Source: Nonomuraea basaltis (GTDB lineage Bacteria; Actinomycetota; Actinomycetes; Streptosporangiales; Streptosporangiaceae). Taken from it: a DNA stretch of 64,000 nucleotides. Where the stretch lies: NCBI RefSeq assembly GCF_005893125.1, contig NZ_VCJS01000013.1:1-64000 (forward strand). Reading direction: 5' to 3'. The position numbers and the translations under genes were made by a program. Below, in pieces: positions 63,001 to 64,000 of the stretch. Position 1 is the stretch's first letter. Each line of letters opens with the position of its first letter. The notes under the pieces were generated by a model. That model ran no database searches and was not told where the DNA came from. It saw nothing but the letters and a program-made list of their open reading frames with translations.

Positions 63001-63511
63001 CACCGACCCCGGTGGCACCCGTAATGTCTACGTCGTGTTCAAGGCGCCGTCGGCGAACTCGTTCGACGTGGACTCGTTCACCTTCAACGGCAGGGGCGTC
63101 GGGCAGGGTGGCCCGCCCTCGGACAGCACGAGCGCGCTGCGGGGTGTGGGATCGAACCGGTGCCTGGACGTCAACGGCGCCTCGCAGACGAACGGCGCCC
63201 AGGTGCAGATCTGGGACTGCAACGGGCAGTCCAACCAGCAATGGACGTCGGCCAGTTCGGGCGAGCTGCGGGTGTACGGCACCAAGTGCCTGGACGTGAA
63301 CGGGGCAGGGACGGCGAACGGCACCGCGGTGATCATCTGGGACTGCAACGGGCAGAACAACCAGAAGTGGCGCTTCAACGCCGACGGCACCATCACCGCC
63401 GTCGGGGCGAACAAGTGCCTGCACGTCAGCGGCGCCGACACCGCGAACGGCACCAAAGTGCAGATCTGGGACTGCAACGGCCAGAACAGCCAGAGGTGGA
63501 CCCGCGTCTGA
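60032..63511 (+). CDS. Secreted ThuA-PQQ-type sugar dehydrogenase-PKD-CBM6-CBM13 fusion
   Basis: The protein has 1159 residues. Order: signal (about 1-29); ThuA fold (about 31-250; FKVLLFTETASGAFRHDSIP, RGVVAIHNATDMN, DHPISWCHNPEGGRVWATAM); glucose/sorbosone dehydrogenase propeller (about 265-700; [58 protein letters not shown]); PKD (about 705-790; AWDFGDGGTSTSASPSHTYT); linker domain; CBM6 (about 890-1020; NDWISFRPINLSG); CBM13 (about 1030-1159). ATG 60032 has AGGAG seven bases upstream. The dehydrogenase-to-CBM13 part is a paralogue of 38119-40944, and the ThuA part of that in 41069-42823. Joining both activities in one secreted chain suggests that oxidation and handling of keto-sugar products are coupled. 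Confidence 0.9.
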   Translation: MRTSRLLPALAAALLGLWLSAVPLVAHASAPQFKVLLFTETASGAFRHDSIPAGVAMFQQMATDNNFQLDHSENSAVFTTATLNTYDAVIMFQTSGMVWDNDAQRQAFQAYVRSGRGVVAIHNATDMNIEAQFPWWDQVVMAGAHMTAHSAILQGTAKVADKVHPSTKGLPDRWVRPEEWYNFDKNMRGSVHVLVTADETTYDAGPSKMGADHPISWCHNPEGGRVWATAMGHQASSYSEPLFKQHLLGGVKWAAGAEPGDCGGTSAARFQKVTLDGAPDQPMELDVAADGRVFYISRSGKVNMIPANGGGTRVIATLPVYDGGEDGGIGLALDPNFATNGWIYVNYSPSNGGEVNRVSRFTFNGTSLDLASEKKIIEVPAYRNVDEPGHTGGYLAFGPGGNLYIGPGDDTNPHASSGFATIDERPGREHYDAQRSSANTNDLRGKILRIHPEPDGTYTIPSGNLFASGAAQTRPEIYAMGFRNPFRFSVDKVTGWISLGDYGPDAGAANPNRGPEGTVEWNLIKQPGFYGWPYCVANNIPYNDFNFATNTSGAKFNCSAPVNNSPNNTGLTNLPAAKPATVWYNYHASAEFPEIDCCGGAGPMGGPFYRYDPASTSDRKFPEYFDGTPFLYEWSRNFFKEFRLDSSGNLLKINPLVAQLAPHAPIDMKFGPDGAMYMADWGNGFGHENTDDGIYRVDYVAGNRAPVAKASASPDSGAAPLTVAFSSAGSSDPDGDAITYAWDFGDGGTSTSASPSHTYTTNGTYTAKLTVRDSGGKTGSVTLSIAVGNTRPNVVFSAPPDGGFIDFGDQVAYTVNVTDPEDGAVDCTKVNVISALGHDQHAHDTGQYTGCSGTVTTTASGHDEASNVYYVLSADYTDKGGLKGSTGITLQPKHKQAEHFTGSSGIRIIDEPGAEGGRRIGDISNNDWISFRPINLSGIDTVSFRVSAPSSTGASIELHADSPTGALIAAAPVSATGGWNTYVSLPSVRVTDPGGTRNVYVVFKAPSANSFDVDSFTFNGRGVGQGGPPSDSTSALRGVGSNRCLDVNGASQTNGAQVQIWDCNGQSNQQWTSASSGELRVYGTKCLDVNGAGTANGTAVIIWDCNGQNNQKWRFNADGTITAVGANKCLHVSGADTANGTKVQIWDCNGQNSQRWTRV

Positions 63512-63534
63512 TCCCGATGTGACGCCCGAACCGT

Positions 63535-63566
63535 GGAGCCGGCCCGCCCTCCTGCGGACCGGCTCC
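63535..63566 (+). terminator. Hairpin after the ThuA fusion gene
   Basis: GGAGCCGG (63535-63542) and CCGGCTCC (63559-63566) form a perfect 8-bp stem with a 16-nt loop, 23 bp after the stop. Confidence 0.55.
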
Positions 63567-63589
63567 GGCGGCCTGGCCGGCGTGCCGCA

Positions 63590-63690
63590 GGTACCCGCCG
63601 GCGTCTGTACGTCGGGATGGATACCGAGTGCGCCGTAGTCGGCGTACCCGTGCTCGTCGGGGACGATCAGGAAAATGGACGGCCCGTGTT
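63590..63690 (-). pseudogene. Relic of a sulfatase N-terminus
   Basis: The minus strand encodes GPSIFLIVPDEHGYADYGAL then GIHPDVQTP, the start of type I sulfatases (N-LLI-ADD-GY-D-GA-G-P-V-TPN), where the DE would bind Ca2+. No start codon is joined and the frame leaves homology at once, before the C-x-P-x-R motif. A decayed carbohydrate sulfatase is likely. Confidence 0.6.
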
Positions 63691-63710
63691 CAGCTCCAAG
63701 AGCGACCTGG

Positions 63711-64000
63711 TCAACCTGACTCCGCGGTCGTCTCGGCCGGCGGCGTTTCCGGCGGCGAGTTCTCGGTGAGTTTGGATTCGATGCCGATGTAGTGGTCGTG
63801 GATCGCCGCACGCGCCCGGTCCGGATCGCCGCTGAGAATCGCGTCGAAGATGGCGGCGTGGCCTTGGTAGGCATCCATCGGCGTGCGACCGCGCGGTGGT
63901 GGCGCCGCGGCGTGGAAGGCGAGCCAGAACTGGTCGAACAGTCTCAGCAGCATCCCGTTGTCGAGATCGCGGAACAAGAGCTGGTGGAACTGGCGGTCCT
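63711..64000 (-). CDS. FadR/GntR-family regulator, C-terminal part
   Basis: The visible 95 or so residues are the end of an FCD domain (DRQFHQLLFRDLDNGMLLRL, DAYQGHAAIFDAILSGDPDR, ARAAIHDHYIGIESKL). The N-terminal HTH lies beyond the right edge. The conserved histidines (FHQL, HAAIF) typical of metal-binding FCD domains are present. It is the fourth FadR-type regulator of the window and may control genes to the right. Confidence 0.85.
   Translation of the reverse strand, partial: DRQFHQLLFRDLDNGMLLRLFDQFWLAFHAAAPPPRGRTPMDAYQGHAAIFDAILSGDPDRARAAIHDHYIGIESKLTENSPPETPPAETTAESG

Noticed and set aside
60074-63874. A 1266-codon open frame antisense to the ThuA fusion gene
   Set aside because: High-GC antisense shadow with repetitive R/G/V/A composition and no domain, apart from the short sulfatase relic at its far end, which is not continuous with it.

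Overview
The window is very high-GC DNA with dense, often 1-11 bp overlapping genes, frequent GTG starts, many sugar ABC transporters and many secreted hydrolases carrying ricin-type (CBM13) domains. This points to a mycelial soil actinomycete (Streptosporangiaceae/Nonomuraea- or Streptomyces-like); the genus is inference. No tRNA, rRNA, CRISPR array or replication origin was seen.

Layout. (1) 1-5.5 kb: a LysR regulator between a CitMHS-type citrate transporter plus CocE-type hydrolase (minus) and a CoA-transferase plus CitE-like lyase (plus), with matching LysR boxes in both directions. (2) 5.7-16.7 kb: rhamnulokinase-like kinase, DeoR regulator and one long operon with two complete sugar ABC importers around a Gfo/Idh/MocA oxidoreductase. 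(3) 16.9-22 kb: a latex-clearing-protein-like oxygenase divergent from a TetR regulator, an Lrp regulator divergent from lactate 2-monooxygenase, and two halves of an IS5-type transposase. (4) 22-43 kb and 57-63.5 kb: a secreted polysaccharide-attack region: GH95, CE1-like esterase, GH54, GH141-like beta-helix protein, a clan GH-A hydrolase, two PQQ-type sugar dehydrogenase fusions and two ThuA fusions. Seven genes carry nearly identical CBM13 modules. A GntR-controlled sugar ABC importer with an enolase-superfamily enzyme (27-32 kb) sits inside. (5) 42.9-50.2 kb: a LacI regulator, then an amino-acid/polyamine-type permease, amidohydrolase, TetR, a 43-aa ORF and the agmatine-to-putrescine pair aguA-aguB. 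(6) 50.3-56.8 kb: a sugar ABC importer, L-fuconate dehydratase with a deleted SDR partner, and a FadR-type regulator.

How it fits together. Alpha-fucosidase families (GH95, GH141), arabinofuranosidase, esterase, L-fuconate dehydratase and a rhamnulokinase-like kinase suggest use of fucose-, arabinose- and rhamnose-bearing plant polysaccharide. The most unusual part is a secreted, CBM13-tagged oxidative set: PQQ-type sugar dehydrogenase, ThuA and DUF1080 (3-keto-disaccharide hydrolase) domains in several fusions, which could oxidise glycans outside the cell and cleave the keto-glycosides. A palindrome CGAATCGATTCG recurs upstream of three of these genes, twice exactly 5 nt after a -10 hexamer, with weaker variants around the LacI gene, suggesting one LacI regulon.

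Decay is common: the SDR and a fumarylacetoacetase-like gene of the L-fuconate route, a sugar epimerase, a sulfatase, a CBM6 tail and transposase pieces are all broken.
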